Below are positions 12,415-23,982 of a stretch of 64,000 nucleotides of DNA, one piece after another. The notes under the pieces are model-generated. The model searched no databases, was not told the origin of the DNA, and saw only the letters and a list, made by a program, of their open reading frames with translations. A program made the position numbers and the translations under genes. This stretch comes from Arctopsyche grandis (Eukaryota; Arthropoda; Insecta; Trichoptera; Hydropsychidae). The DNA lies in contig NC_135359.1 in NCBI RefSeq assembly GCF_051622035.1, positions 22,540,001-22,604,000 on the forward strand, given 5' to 3'. Each line of letters begins with the position of its first letter. The stretch's first letter is position 1.

Positions 12415-12434
12415 TTCAAAGATGGGGTCACCAA
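12415..12434 (-). other. Putative primer-binding site of LTR element
   Basis: The minus strand reads TTGGTGACCCC directly after the LTR end. It is similar to the TGG-GACCCC primer sites of insect Metaviridae/BEL-like elements. The same junction is repeated inside the LTR at about 9498-9517 and 9576-9595. Confidence 0.6.
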
Positions 12435-13469
12435 TGTAGGCGGGGTACGATCTGTTGACCGTATCCCGGCCTAACGAAACACTGTTGTGTGGTTCAAAGA
12501 TGGGGTCACCAATGTAGGCGGGGTACGATGTGTTGACCGTATCCCGGCCTAACGAAACACTGTTGTGTGGTTCAAAGATGGGGTCACCAATGTAGGCGGG
12601 GTAGCGATGTGTTGACAGCGCTGTTGGATGATCAGAAGGTTGCGTAGATCACGTCGGAGTAGTACCAATGTAGGCGGGTTACATGTGTGTTGACCGTATA
12701 CCGGCCTAACGAAACACTGTTGTGCTAGTTTTATAAAGTTTTATTGTTTGCCTATGGTTGTACAAAGGTATGGTATTTGTGGGCAAAAGTATGTCGTTCA
12801 GCGGTCTCTGGATATGGTAGAGTGTCGCTGGCTCAGCATTCAGCTATGTACGGAAGGTCTCTGGATACGGCAGTGTGTTGCTGGCTCGTCCGGCTGGTTG
12901 ATCTTCCAAGTCCGCGTAGTGTAGTGGTGGCTGGTCAGGAGCTGTATGTTGACTGGTCTGCTGCTGTGTGTCGACGCTTGCTGCTGTGGGTCGACTCGTC
13001 TGGTGCTGTGTGTCGACGCTTGCTGTTGTGGGTCGACTGGCGTTGTTTGGGTTGTACCTCCTTTTATAGTGTTTTTGGAATGCTTGGTGGAAGTGGTTAT
13101 TGACGCGTACGAGAGGAATTTTGTTTTCGTCGAGGCGTCGAATTTTCTGGAATGCTTGATGGAAGTGGTTATTGACGCGTACGAGAGGAATTTTGTTTTC
13201 GTCGAGGCGTCGAATTTTCTGGAATGCTTGATGGAAGTGGTCGTACGAGCATTTAGTTTATTGATGCGTACGAGAGGAATTTTGTTTTCGTCGAGGCGTC
13301 GAATTTTCTGGAATGCTTGATGGAAGTGGTTATTGACGCGTACGAGAGGAATTTTGTTTTCGTCGAGGCGTCGAATTTTCTGGAATGCTTGATGCTGTTC
13401 CGCTCGATGTATTTTGTTGTTGCGGAATATTCTCGAAGGTTTCGATGACGATGACGACGGCGAGATTCC

Positions 13470-13473
<4 letters not shown>
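12435..13473 (-). repeat. 5' LTR (minus-strand sense)
   Basis: Second copy of the 1039-bp LTR, offset by 2995 bp from 9440-10478 with no difference that I noticed. It is bounded on the right by (AT)n. Confidence 0.85.

Positions 13474-13554
<81 letters not shown>
13474..13554. repeat. (AT)n microsatellite, right of LTR element
   Basis: About 40 AT dinucleotides. Together with 9381-9439 they are probably the two halves of the pre-insertion target. A G12 tract follows at 13683-13694. Confidence 0.95.
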
Positions 13555-13557
<3 letters not shown>

Positions 13558-13850
13558 GTGCGGTGACGGTCACCCGTTCCACCATATTCGCGGAATTATA
13601 CAGTGATGTGCGGTTGCTCTAGTGCTAATGCCGGACAATCGTCTCGTTCTCCGACGATAGGGTATCTAAGACTGTATTCGTTGGGGGGGGGGGGTGGTGG
13701 CCTCATGCAGAGGGCTTTATTGGTTGACTCTATTGACCTCTAAAGTGGGCTTATATATATTCGCGGAACACATTGTTTACGACTCGTAGAGTTTGTCAAC
13801 TACGTACATGCATATGTACTTTATCGGCAATCGCTAGCTAGTCCCCACAT

Positions 13851-14292
13851 TTTTTTTTTTTTTATTTTTTTTTTAAATCAATACACACTCGCCATTACAG
13901 ATTTGCTCCAATGCGACGGGTGTACGTTAATGAAATACATAAACAATCAGAAATCAGAAATACAGTAATACATACATATACAATCAGAATATATAGAATA
14001 TAACAATTAATCAGAAATAATAATCATAGTGACATCTATGGATTTCAGATTACTGTGTATAATTAATACAAATTATACACAGGCAGATTTTTGTGACAAC
14101 AGGATTAGATTTAATACCAATTTTCAGGAACCGTTTCAGCAATGATCAGATAAAATTTGCAAACTCTGATAGAGAAACGATCGATTTGGAGTCACAAAAC
14201 CCCCAAATCTAACCAGCAGTGGCGAGGACACGAACCTATGACCTCAGTGATGCTAAATATATACGCTATCACTAAGCCAAACTGCTGGCTTA
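13851..14292 (-). mobile_element. tRNA-derived SINE, copy 1
   Basis: On the minus strand, CCAGCAGTTTGGCTTAGTG begins a tRNA-like head. It has an A-box-like TGGCTTAGTGATAGCG (about 14264-14279) and a B-box-like GGTTCGTGTCC (14226-14236). The family body follows: GACTCCAAATCGATCG, then TATCAGAGTTTGC, then GAAACGGTTCC. A poly-A tail appears as poly-T at 13851-13875. Related copies are at 26080, 41455, 45965 and 52245. Confidence 0.8.
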
Positions 14293-14439
14293 ATATGTAT
14301 GTATATAGGTGACAAAACGTTAACTAACATCGGTTTTCTCCCTCACACACGATCTCGCTCGCACGCGTTAAATCAAAGTGGTGCCTGCGGTACAAAAAGG
14401 GCCGCGTCCACTAGATTGCGATGTTCTGCTGTATTCTAT

Positions 14440-14650
14440 CTGGTAAACGGGTTACATCCCAAATGTGAATCGCTACCAGGATAATAGGATAAGCTACTCA
14501 GTAAATGCTTTTTGTTTACGAGATTTGGGCAGTTTTCTGTACGGAAATTTTCCTGTGCGACAAATTTTCGTGCAACGGGAACCGCGCGAGCGATTTTCAT
14601 AGCGGTGGTTATCCTGGCAGCGATTCACATTTGGATGTAATCACCGAACC
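14440..14650. repeat. Small inverted-repeat element
   Basis: A left arm at 14452-14483 (TTACATCCCAAATGTGAATC and onward to CCAGGATA) pairs with a right arm at 14609-14640, with one base added and one substitution. The outer sequence TATCTAGCTAG/TTCTATCTGG is loosely shared. Probably a MITE. Confidence 0.65.
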
Positions 14651-14875
14651 ATTCTATCTAGCTAGTTAACAAAATCTACTAAAGAAAAACAAGTAAATGT
14701 GAGAATTAAAGAAGAAAGGGCCGCAAGGGAATGCAAATCGCCAAAGCTCACCTCTTCTCTGCGCTTGGTTTATGGTCATTCATCACGCGTCCTACAATTA
14801 CTTAATCGCATACAAAGAGTCGTGCGAAGAGAGTAATTGATAGATTTAATTTGACAGCAAATTATAAAAAAACCA

Positions 14876-15900
14876 GGGGTGTGGACAGGATCCAGGCGAC
14901 AACATTTTTGACCTTTCTAAGAAATAAAAATCCCACTTCCGGTTCATTAAATTTGATGATTTTATTTTTTATTTTTACTTAAAATCACTATCTTTACTAT
15001 ACACAATAAATATTAAGAAGCTTAAAATAATTTAAAAGGTCAAAATAAAATAATGAAATATTGTTTTAAAAAAAAATACTACTTCCGGTTTACGAATTCT
15101 GACCAAATCGTTAGCAATTCTAAGTTAGTACATAAAGAATACAAATATAAATTTTCAGCTTAATACGTCCAGGGGTGTGGACAGGATCCACGCGACAACA
15201 TTTTTGACCTTTCTAAGAGATAAAAATCCCCCTTCCGGGATTTTTATTATCATCACATTGATAGAAGAATTATACTTGATATTTTTTGTGAAGATCACAC
15301 ATGTACTATAAGGGGTCGAAAAAAATAGTGGAAGAAAAATCGAACAAGAGTAAACTACCACTTCCGGTTGAGGGATGCTTACCAAATTTTATACATAGCT
15401 TGGTATTACGCTTAAACTTCTAGATATGAAATTTCAGTTCAATAAACCAAAAGGTTTCTGAGAAAAACATAAAAAACTCGATTTTCTAGTTTTTCTAGGT
15501 TCGGATAAAAGTATTTAAAAAATATAAGGTTATAAAAATTATTATTTCTATTACATGTAAAAAAGATTTAATCCGATTCAGTTTGGGAGAAAATTGAATT
15601 CAAAAACTTAAAAAAAAGAGGACACCTATAAGGGGACGTACCATTTCCGGTCAATTTAAAAATTTGAAAAAAATTTACATCGTGTCGATAAGAATTTCAG
15701 TAACCGATACTAAGTTTCGGTTCGATAGGACTAACGGTGTTCAAAAAATCACCAAAATACACAGACACACACACATTTTTTCTAGATCATGAAAACGTGA
15801 TCAGTAATCGATTCTGAGTTCGAATCAGTAAAAATCTCGATTTCGAATTTTCGCATGATCACGAAACTTCGTCTATTGTTACTACGTGTACATAGATAAA
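14876..15900. repeat. Dispersed repeat with internal ~296-bp duplication
   Basis: CAGGGGTGTGGACAGGATCC followed by GCGACAACATTTTTGACC starts at about 14876 and again at about 15172. CTTCCGGTT-like motifs recur at about 14937, 15083, 15362 and 15646. The block ends in a CA run and a palindromic GATCATGAAAACGTGATC at 15786-15803. No coding potential is seen. It may be the 3' end of a non-LTR element. Confidence 0.55.
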
Positions 15901-16633
15901 GTAAAAATTTAAATAGCATCTCGACAATTATGGCAGCCCTACACAAGGTGTACGTACACGTAAACGCGTGCAATATGCAAAGGGAACTCAAATGAGGCAA
16001 TTTATCGCTCGGTAAATTGCATGCTACGGCAATTGACGTAGCGGGCAATCCTACGAGCGATTTCTGTAGAACTAAGGTTTTTTTGTAAAATTAAATCAAA
16101 TTGACAAAAAACGATACTTTGTCGTTTCAAATTATACATCATATAAAAATGTTTAGCTGCGGACTAGAGTTCTGCTCGGATCTGACCGATTGTTTTGTGA
16201 TGTCATCGAAGGTTGTTGTTACTCATCGAAAGGATCTACGCCAAGGGTGCTCAACCTTTCTGGGGTTATAGACTACTCTTCATATAAATTTTCATGACGA
16301 TCCACTTGTAAATAAGAATCTAATAAGAATTTTTGTTGTTTATTTAAAAGTTAAAAATATTAATCAATTTCCTTTAAATATGAGTATTTTTCTGTATTCA
16401 ATACATTTCAATTGTGTCAACGTAACAACATTTTGCAATTCAATCAACTGTAATTCTAAATTTCGCACATCCATTGAAAAAATCATTCTGAGGGTTTTGG
16501 CTGTACTTTGGATATTATTTTCATTCATATTTAAAGGTGATTATAAGAAACTGCAAACCTTATTAAAAATGTTCTTATTTCAGACTCTCAAAACATACCA
16601 TTTGCTCAATTGTTATACATACCTTGTTTCATT

Positions 16634-16770
16634 GGCTACGTCCACACTACCGATATCTACACCCGATATTTTCGAATTTTCCATATCCAGTTTCCATATT
16701 GCAACCTGTGGTTGCTATTTAGGAACTGGTTATTGAAAAATTCGTAAATATCGGTAGTGTGGACGTAGCC
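16634..16770. mobile_element. MITE with perfect 23-bp terminal inverted repeats
   Basis: The 137-bp element starts GGCTACGTCCACACTACCGA and ends in the exact complement. An ATT direct repeat flanks both ends (16631-16633, 16771-16773), so the target duplication may be 3 bp, as in PIF/Harbinger. The upstream segment 16254-16290 (GGTGCTCAACCTTTCTGGGG) resembles a hAT terminus, but I found no partner. Confidence 0.8.
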
Positions 16771-17364
16771 ATTGTGAATCACCAAATCTTTGTGTCCCAA
16801 CTTCATCCAAAAAAATTAAAATATTCTTCTCTGAAACGTTTTAAAACTAATAAAATTAATATTTTTTTTATATTTAATTTTTATAAAATGGAAATCAGTG
16901 GCTTGCTGTGGAAATATGTCTTTTTTTTATCGCACAACCTCACTCACGTGTGCGCGAGCAGGATGTAAGGGGACTCGATATGACGTCACCTAGTCCCCTA
17001 TTATTTTCAAAATTCACAATATTGAGATCAACCAAATGTTGATTCACGATCGATCATTTAGGAACCCTCAGTCTATGCCGTAGACTACAATTATCCATCG
17101 TCCCAACGATTGCTCGGTAATCGAATAATTTACCAAGTGATGCATTTTTATGTGTTCTTCTTAAAAACCGAGTTTATTTATTTTGTCATCCTAAAACGAA
17201 GTCAAAAGATTTTTCTTTCGTATGGTTTGTTGTAGAATTTCAACTTCAACCATTACTTGAAACAAGACGTATGCAAACTGAAGAAAGCAAAGGAACATTT
17301 ACATTACCAGTGTTTTTATTGATAGGTAAAGTAGGAAACTACCATTTCATACATTTAATTAATT

Positions 17365-18193
17365 ATGCCACCCAAACGAAAAGCGATTGGTCAATCTACA
17401 TCTCAAGCACGAAAGAAAAAGGCATCACGAGTTTCAGAAACACACGAGTAACGGGATGCAAGACTGGAAACCAATCGAATACGCACTACTCAATCCCGTC
17501 TGTCTGAATCAAAAGAGCAACAGAATGCAAGACGAGAAACCGATCGAATAAGCAATGCTCGATCCAGACTAACACTGCACGCTGATTTAAATCTTGGTGC
17601 ATTTAATTACGATGCTAATTATGATTACAGTCTTCATGGGAGTGTGCTTATTGGAAAAATGGATAAATTATGCGTGTATTGCAGTGCCCTCAAATTTAAA
17701 AATGAAACACCAAGAATGTGCTGCAAGTAAAATTGCCAGAATTACATTCACCACCCGAACCATTATCAACGCTGGTATCAGGTGACACAAGCCAATCGAA
17801 ACATTTCTTAAAAAACATACGCAAGTCAATTCATGTTTCCAAATGACATCGTTCGGTGCAACAAATATCGTGCGTGATAATTATATGCCAACATTTTAAG
17901 TGCAAGGGCAAATTTATCATCGTGCAGGATCACTACTACCAATGCCAAACGTAGATCACAAATTTCTTCAAATTTATTTCATGGGAAACACTGAAGAAAT
18001 ACTGTGAAATAAAACGCCCAAAAACATAAACAGAAACGGGATAAACGGGAATGACTGTCATTGCAACGCAATTATTTCAAATGTGTTCGCTAACTGGGTT
18101 TTTCCAACAAACGGAAACGGGAACGGGTACGGGAACGAGAACGGGAATTGCATGCGTTATTGTGGCATTGCAACGCATGCCGGGTTCAGCTAG
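17365..18193 (+). mobile_element. Helitron remnant with decayed Rep/helicase N-terminus
   Basis: An ATG at 17365 opens MPPKRKAIGQSTSQARKKKA. After one in-frame TAA (about 17446) the same frame continues with arginine-rich sequence. It then gives the diagnostic CVYCSALKFKNETPRMCC cysteine motif and, after frameshifts, SCFQMTSFGA and VQGQIYHRAGSLLPMPNVD. These match the N-terminal region of insect Helitron proteins. The 3' end has a 9-bp hairpin (GCATGCGTT/AACGCATGC at 18150-18158 and 18172-18180), then CTAG at 18190-18193 followed by T, as Helitron ends require. The Rep HUH core and the helicase are missing. The 5' end was not located. Confidence 0.85.
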
Positions 18194-18931
18194 TATTATT
18201 TATATAAATGAAATGAACACAAACGTTTATAAATGCGTATTAATATAATATTTTTTTAATCGCGAAACTGAAAAGTACCTAGAGTTAATTAAAATATACG
18301 CAAATCGCACGTTATACGCGACGTTCAAGAGCGCTGAAAATGAGTAAAAATAACAGCTGCATTGAAAGTGATTTTCCATTGCTTACAATAACATTCGTTT
18401 TGTTTTTGATTCGATAATATGTATAACTAACATAACTATCTGTCGGTGATTGCATTTGAGTAAATGAAAGAAAATTCATGATGCATTACATATAATTTAT
18501 TTTGAAATTCATACATTTATAACATCGAGGACACATTTTTTTTCGGTATTTTCAAACGTTCAGATTTCTAAACATTTATTTATTTTTATTCCAGTGGGGA
18601 AATACAGATATTGACACAACATGTAATAGTTTCATTAAATGACTATTATTAAACATCAAATACGACTTAAATTCATGTGTGCATTTTAAAAGTTTTAATG
18701 CACCCTTACATACAACAGAATTTTAGAAAATATATATATATATATATATATACATATATAGTATTTGGAAATATCGCAATTCGTATATAAATATAATATG
18801 TATTTGGAAATATCGCAATTTGTTATTATAAAAATGGATGACATACCCATATAGTCCATTAGAGGCCGAATACTAAAATAGTTACTACAGTCCAAAAATG
18901 GAATTTTAGTGAATACTCAGTGTAATAAGTA
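18194..18931. other. Intergenic, no gene seen
   Basis: AT-rich DNA with a short (AT)n at 18730-18751 and a duplicated ATTTGGAAATATCGCAATT at about 18764 and 18802. Nothing else is supported. Confidence 0.6.
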
Positions 18932-19062
18932 GACATCGGATAGGTTGGTATCGGGACAGAGGGTTTTGCTACTGTTAATTTCGTAGAAAAACTTTTTGCC
19001 CTCTTGCTATTAACACTGTTGGAACGGTGCATTTTTGTGCCATTTCCCTGATGACCATCCGA
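18932..19062. mobile_element. Small MITE
   Basis: TAGACATCGGAT at the left end and ATCCGATGTCTA at the right form perfect 12-bp inverted ends of a ~131-bp element. The interior shows further weak inverted similarity. Confidence 0.6.
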
Positions 19063-19514
19063 TGTCTATTATAAGAGTAAGTCGAAGCTCAGATGATCGT
19101 ATGTAATAAAAATAAGTACAGATTTATTAATGAGAGTATCGTATACATCTTCATTCATTATTTGTTATTTGTTCATATTATACATGTGTATATAAAAAAA
19201 TACAAAATTAATTTATAAAACATATCTTCAAGCGAATCGCGCAAAATACATGTATGAAGTTTAAACAAATTCAAACTAAAAAAATGTTTGAATTAAAAAG
19301 ATTCGAAAAATGAGATAAGACATACAAAACTTAAATTAAATACAAATGAAATAATAATTGCAGCTAAATTAGAATAATAAGTAAATTATACGAGATATTA
19401 AATTTTATATATGTAAATCAAGACTAAAAATTATATACTTATCATAAAATCACAAGAAAATGTTCGAATGTCAGTTACCAGTATTTATGTAAATATACAT
19501 AGTTATTATATTAT

Positions 19515-20800
19515 GCGGGCTCTTCACTCGCGTGCGAACACGGCGCGAATCTGCGAGTGTAGTGACATCTTTTTACTAACATATTTTTTTTACTTTGTTC
19601 GTGCCAGTGGCGTAGTTAGAATTTTGGGCTTTGATGCAAAAATTTCTCCCCACTTCCTGGCCCATTTGTTCGCTTCTGATTTTATTTCTTCGTATGAATT
19701 TCGTAATTTACTAACATTCTCATATATACGATCAAACACCAAAGTGGCTTCGTCTAAACTTTAAAGTAAGATCTCTTTTCTGCAATCGATGTTTCTACTC
19801 GAGGGCTACACGCCTGATTTGTTATTGACACGCCTACTTAGTGTATAGCAGTGGTGTACGGTGAAATTGTTTCATATCGAGCATGGGCTGTATGCTTTGT
19901 ATCATTTATGCACAATGGTAACTGCGCCACTGGAAGTGTTGCATTTTCGAAGTTCCCCTCCAAAAATGGGACAGGCCTCCAGCTGCGAAACGCAAACACT
20001 CACACACTCACATTTCGACTCACACACGGAGTTTCTGGTTTACGGCGCGAGTGAAGCTTCGCAGTTTAGTTTGCGTGCTCAACGAGAATGGAAATATTTT
20101 GTAAATACAGTATTTTGTAGATAAATAAATAAATATAATTACAGAATTAATTGTATTTTTCGTACTACATACGATTTTCCCAAGAAAAGAGTCCACTGCA
20201 TCATAGGCAAACCATATATATATATATATATAAAAACCGACTGTCGCTAAATATATATATTTATATATTTGTATGTGACCGACGATCAACCATCAACCAG
20301 TATGGGGAACCAATTTTTTTTTTTTCTTTTTTTCATATTTTTGAAAACGACGCCCCGGGGCGTCGGAGGCGCCGAGGGCGAAGGCCCAAGGGTGCCGGAG
20401 GCATCGGGGGCGCCGGTAGCGCTGGGGGCGAAGGCCTCGGAATGTCGGAGGCGAAGTCCCCGGGGTGCCGAAAGCATCGGGGGCGCTGGGGGCAAAGGCG
20501 TTGGGGCGTCGGCGTTGCACAAAACGTAATTCGTTATTTCTAATTCGTGCATCAATTTCTTTCCGAAACCAGTCGATTCAATATCTTTAACTTTATTTTT
20601 ATTCGAGTTTCAATTCCTTTTCGAAACCACCCGTTGAAATCAACTCGCGAACGCGCGTTGGATGCATTCGTGAACCCTCTCTCGTGAGACAAATAACGGG
20701 GAAAGGAATAACGCGCGAAACGCACACACTCACAATTAGTCACAATTCGAGTCACACACACGGTGTTCGCGGCCGCAAACGATGCGAGTGAAGAGCCCGC
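19515..20800. mobile_element. 1.29-kb element with 17-bp terminal inverted repeats
   Basis: GCGGGCTCTTCACTCGC at 19515-19531 is matched exactly by its complement at 20784-20800. Inside, a CGAAACGCA-ACACTCACA segment with TCGAGTCACAC-like continuation occurs twice in direct orientation (about 19986 and 20708). A GC-rich Pro/Ala-like tract at 20350-20515 is shared in style with 26460-26560. A module at 20560-20650 (GAAACCACCCGTTGAAATCA) recurs in the opposite orientation at 26340-26400. The element is composite. No transposase is seen. Confidence 0.6.
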
Positions 20801-21266
20801 TTTACAAAAATATGTTTGACAGGTATATAAAGAAATTGTTACATTGATAAATTCATTACAATTTACAGAACACAAATATAATAATATGTGACTTGGTCCT
20901 AAATGGCCAGTCAAATTTTATATAAAATAACAATAAATGTTAAAAGTAACTATAATAATCATTCGATAAAATAACGATATACAAAGATTGACTAGATAAT
21001 AACATATATAATTTAAAAATCGACAAACGCAATAAATGGAAGTCAGGTTGCACCTGATTCATCTCTGGCAAAGAAAGGCTAACATATTAAATACATTATA
21101 AACATAAACATATTAGGATAACATTTTACAATAAAATATTTGAGCAGTAATCTGTCAACAAACATTATAATCCCAAAATTTTCAGAATTACATACCTATG
21201 TATTTTGATATGGGCTCTTTTAAAGCCAAAATAACAACTGTATATACATATATAATATTTGGGTTT
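20801..21266. other. Intergenic, no gene seen
   Basis: AT-rich sequence without supported features. Confidence 0.6.
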
Positions 21267-21648
21267 GGTGCATCCGCTCTAAAATCGCCAGACAAACGAA
21301 CGACAGATTAACAGAACGGCAGCTTTAAATGTAATTCTCGTTTTCTCGAATGATAGATTGCACATCAGATGACGAGTAACCTTTCAATGTGCACAGATGC
21401 AATTATTAAAATTGAGTTGGATCTTTCTGGCGAGTTTAATAAGGCAAGATTCGGAACTTATCGAATCTTGCCTTATTAAACTCGCCTGAAAGATCCAACT
21501 CAATTTTAATAATTGCATCTGTGCACATCGAAAGGTTACCTGTCATCTGATGTGCAATATATCATTCGAGAAGACGATAATTTCATTTAAAGCAACCTTC
21601 CGTTAATCTGTCGTTCAATTTGTCTGGCGATTTTAGAGCGGATGAACC
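21267..21648. repeat. Long fold-back (hairpin) element, ~380 bp
   Basis: Two arms of about 185 bp pair almost end to end, from CATCCGCTCTAAAATCGCC (21271) to GGCGATTTTAGAGCGGATG (ending 21644). The centre GGCAAGATTCGG-AACTTAT-CGAATCTTGCC is at about 21443-21472. Arm divergence is low. The RNA would form a long duplex. A related single arm (GATGGATCTTTCTGGCAAGT) lies near 27918. Confidence 0.85.
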
Positions 21649-22595
21649 GCATCCATAAATTTTAACAAATGATTTAATAAATCCAAATATGAATTGTATA
21701 CAAATAAAAATACATATATAGAATATTTAAAATTATTTTCATTCAAGGGAAAGACATCAATATATTTTTGGAAAAAATTACTTCCATAAGACCTTACAAC
21801 CATAGATTTACTTGAGTTTTACACATTTCAAAATACCTATATAAGTATATTGGATCTAACATGCAATTCTACGATAAATATCACATAGAACATGTACATT
21901 ATACATTTAAGAAAATACGTACATAAAGACATGTATTAATTTACTACATATATTATATATTAATTGGAGAAAATTAAACTTAAAAAGGAACTAAAATTAG
22001 AGTATAATTAAATAATAAATCTTTAATAATGAATATTTTAAAATGTAACAGTCTTAAAAAAGAAATTTCAATTCAGGCACGTCTTTTACTGCTATTTCAT
22101 ATTCTGTATATGTACATATATCAATATCAGATATAACCTCTCTAAAAGACAGCTCACCACATTCATATAAATATAATAATTTGGCATATTGACATATTCA
22201 AATTAAGATAAGGTCAAGTGTTTATAACAGTTTGATAATTAAAAATATGTATGCATATGGTAAACATTTACATACGCAATTGTATATCATAATAATTGTA
22301 ATGAACCGTAAATTAAAATTTCCAAAATATTTCTATACTTAATTATAAAATTTATAAAGATCATATAAGAATATTCATAAAATTCAAAATATGTATGAAA
22401 ATACCTATATTTAAACACTAACAAATTCAATCTGTATTGACCCAATCAATACAATGATTTAATAAGTCTTACAGTTGGTTGGCTCACAATTGAACAATAA
22501 AATATTGATTACAAATAGTTACAATTTTTTACGTACATATATAATTGAATATTTTGAGACATTTATTGATGCGTATTATATTTGGATTAAATAAT
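21649..22595. other. Downstream flank of the SEFIR gene
   Basis: AT-rich. TTTATT at 22562-22567 is a minus-strand AATAAA about 30 bases past the stop codon of the SEFIR receptor gene and may be its polyadenylation signal. Nothing else is recognised. Confidence 0.5.
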
Positions 22596-23910
22596 TTATA
22601 GGGTATCATGACGTGACTTGGTAGATTTTAGCCTATTATAGTCAAATAACTTATCTTTTTCATAATTTAAAACTTCTTCCAACAAATAGTTGGGATTTTC
22701 CTTGAAAAATTCATTAAGCTCCTCGACCGCACTGAGGAATGTTTCCATATTTACCTCAGGCTTCCTATACAACGCACCATATTTTTGTACAGATTCACCA
22801 TCCCAGTCAGTATTTTCAGTAGGTTCAGATTGATGTAATATATTTTCAGCAAGTGTTTCCAAATTTTCTGGCATGTCAAACCGCTTAAATGGGTTCACGT
22901 GACACATATAATCATCCTCTTTGTTAAATTTCGGAAACCTGAAATATATACATATAGACATAAGTAATAGCCATTGATATTTTGAATAATATCAAGATAA
23001 ATTAATGTGATAAAACCTTATGACAAAAAATTTATGATATGGAGTAGGGCTGACATCAAATGAAATCAATTTCAATGAATACAACACAATATTATCGAAA
23101 TAACTTGGACTTCTAAAAATATTAAGATGGCAAGATTGGTCGTTTCCTGTAAGGTAAATTGATTGAATTATAAAATGTTTTTACATAAAACTTGAAACAT
23201 TTTTCGAAAAACGTGATTCTTTTGAAAATCAAAGAATAAAATTTACAATTGTAAAAAATATGTATTATAAAATACAAACCACTTTTGCCTGGGTTGGAAT
23301 GTAATTTCATAAGACTTTGATATAAGTGGTTTGCACAATCGGTAGCCACTAAAACAATCTTAATATTTGGGTCTTGAATATGCGTTTGCACCCACTCATT
23401 CGGATTTAAGGCAACTTCATTAAATATGTCATCATCAAATATGTCATAAACCTGAAATTTAAGAAAATATTTATAATAACAATTCTTTAAAATGGTGTTT
23501 TGTTTTTCGAATTTAAATATACCTTGCATTTTGTCAGTCTTGCTAAGAGAACTCTTAGATTCATCATTACATTCATGAATAGGTGGCAATCTGCAGCGTA
23601 CACTAAATAAATGGCTTTAACTTTTTCATCTTGCCTAGCGTGACACTCGGATCCTTCACACAATTCGTTATCATAAGTTTGTTGAGTTTCCTTTTTTTTC
23701 AACTTCTTTTTCTTAAAAAAGATCCATCCAACAAGAGAAGTAGCGCAAACACCAAATATTATAAAAAACGTCACCGATATAATAATCCAATTGGATGCAT
23801 ATAATGGAGCCAGAGACTTGAGACTGGAAACGTTGGGCGAAATATGTCTCTCTAAATTAAATAAGAACAAAATTAATCACCAGAAAATTAAATTTAACAC
23901 ATTACATTTA

Positions 23911-23982
<72 letters not shown>

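Larger units (their letters stand above)
9440..13473 (-). mobile_element. Non-coding LTR retrotransposon, 4034 bp
   Basis: Two direct repeats of 1039 bp, 9440-10478 and 12435-13473, are separated by exactly 2995 bp and look identical throughout. On the plus strand each begins TGTAGGCGGGG and ends GATTCCTACA, giving TG...CA ends. Immediately inside the right-hand copy the minus strand reads TTGGTGACCCCATCTTTGAA, a plausible tRNA primer-binding site, and a minus-strand AATAAA precedes the U5-like segment; so the element is read leftwards. The 1.96-kb interior holds tandem arrays and no recognisable gag or pol; the frames there are low-complexity. Both outer ends abut (AT)n, so target duplications cannot be told from the microsatellite. 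It resembles LARD/TRIM-type non-autonomous elements. Identical LTRs suggest recent insertion. Confidence 0.85.

Noticed and set aside
11922..12434. Frames of His-Ser-Ser-Pro or Cys-Gly-Leu-Leu repeats
   Set aside because: All frames are open through the 24-bp array inside the LTR element; no gag-like domain, both strands equally open.
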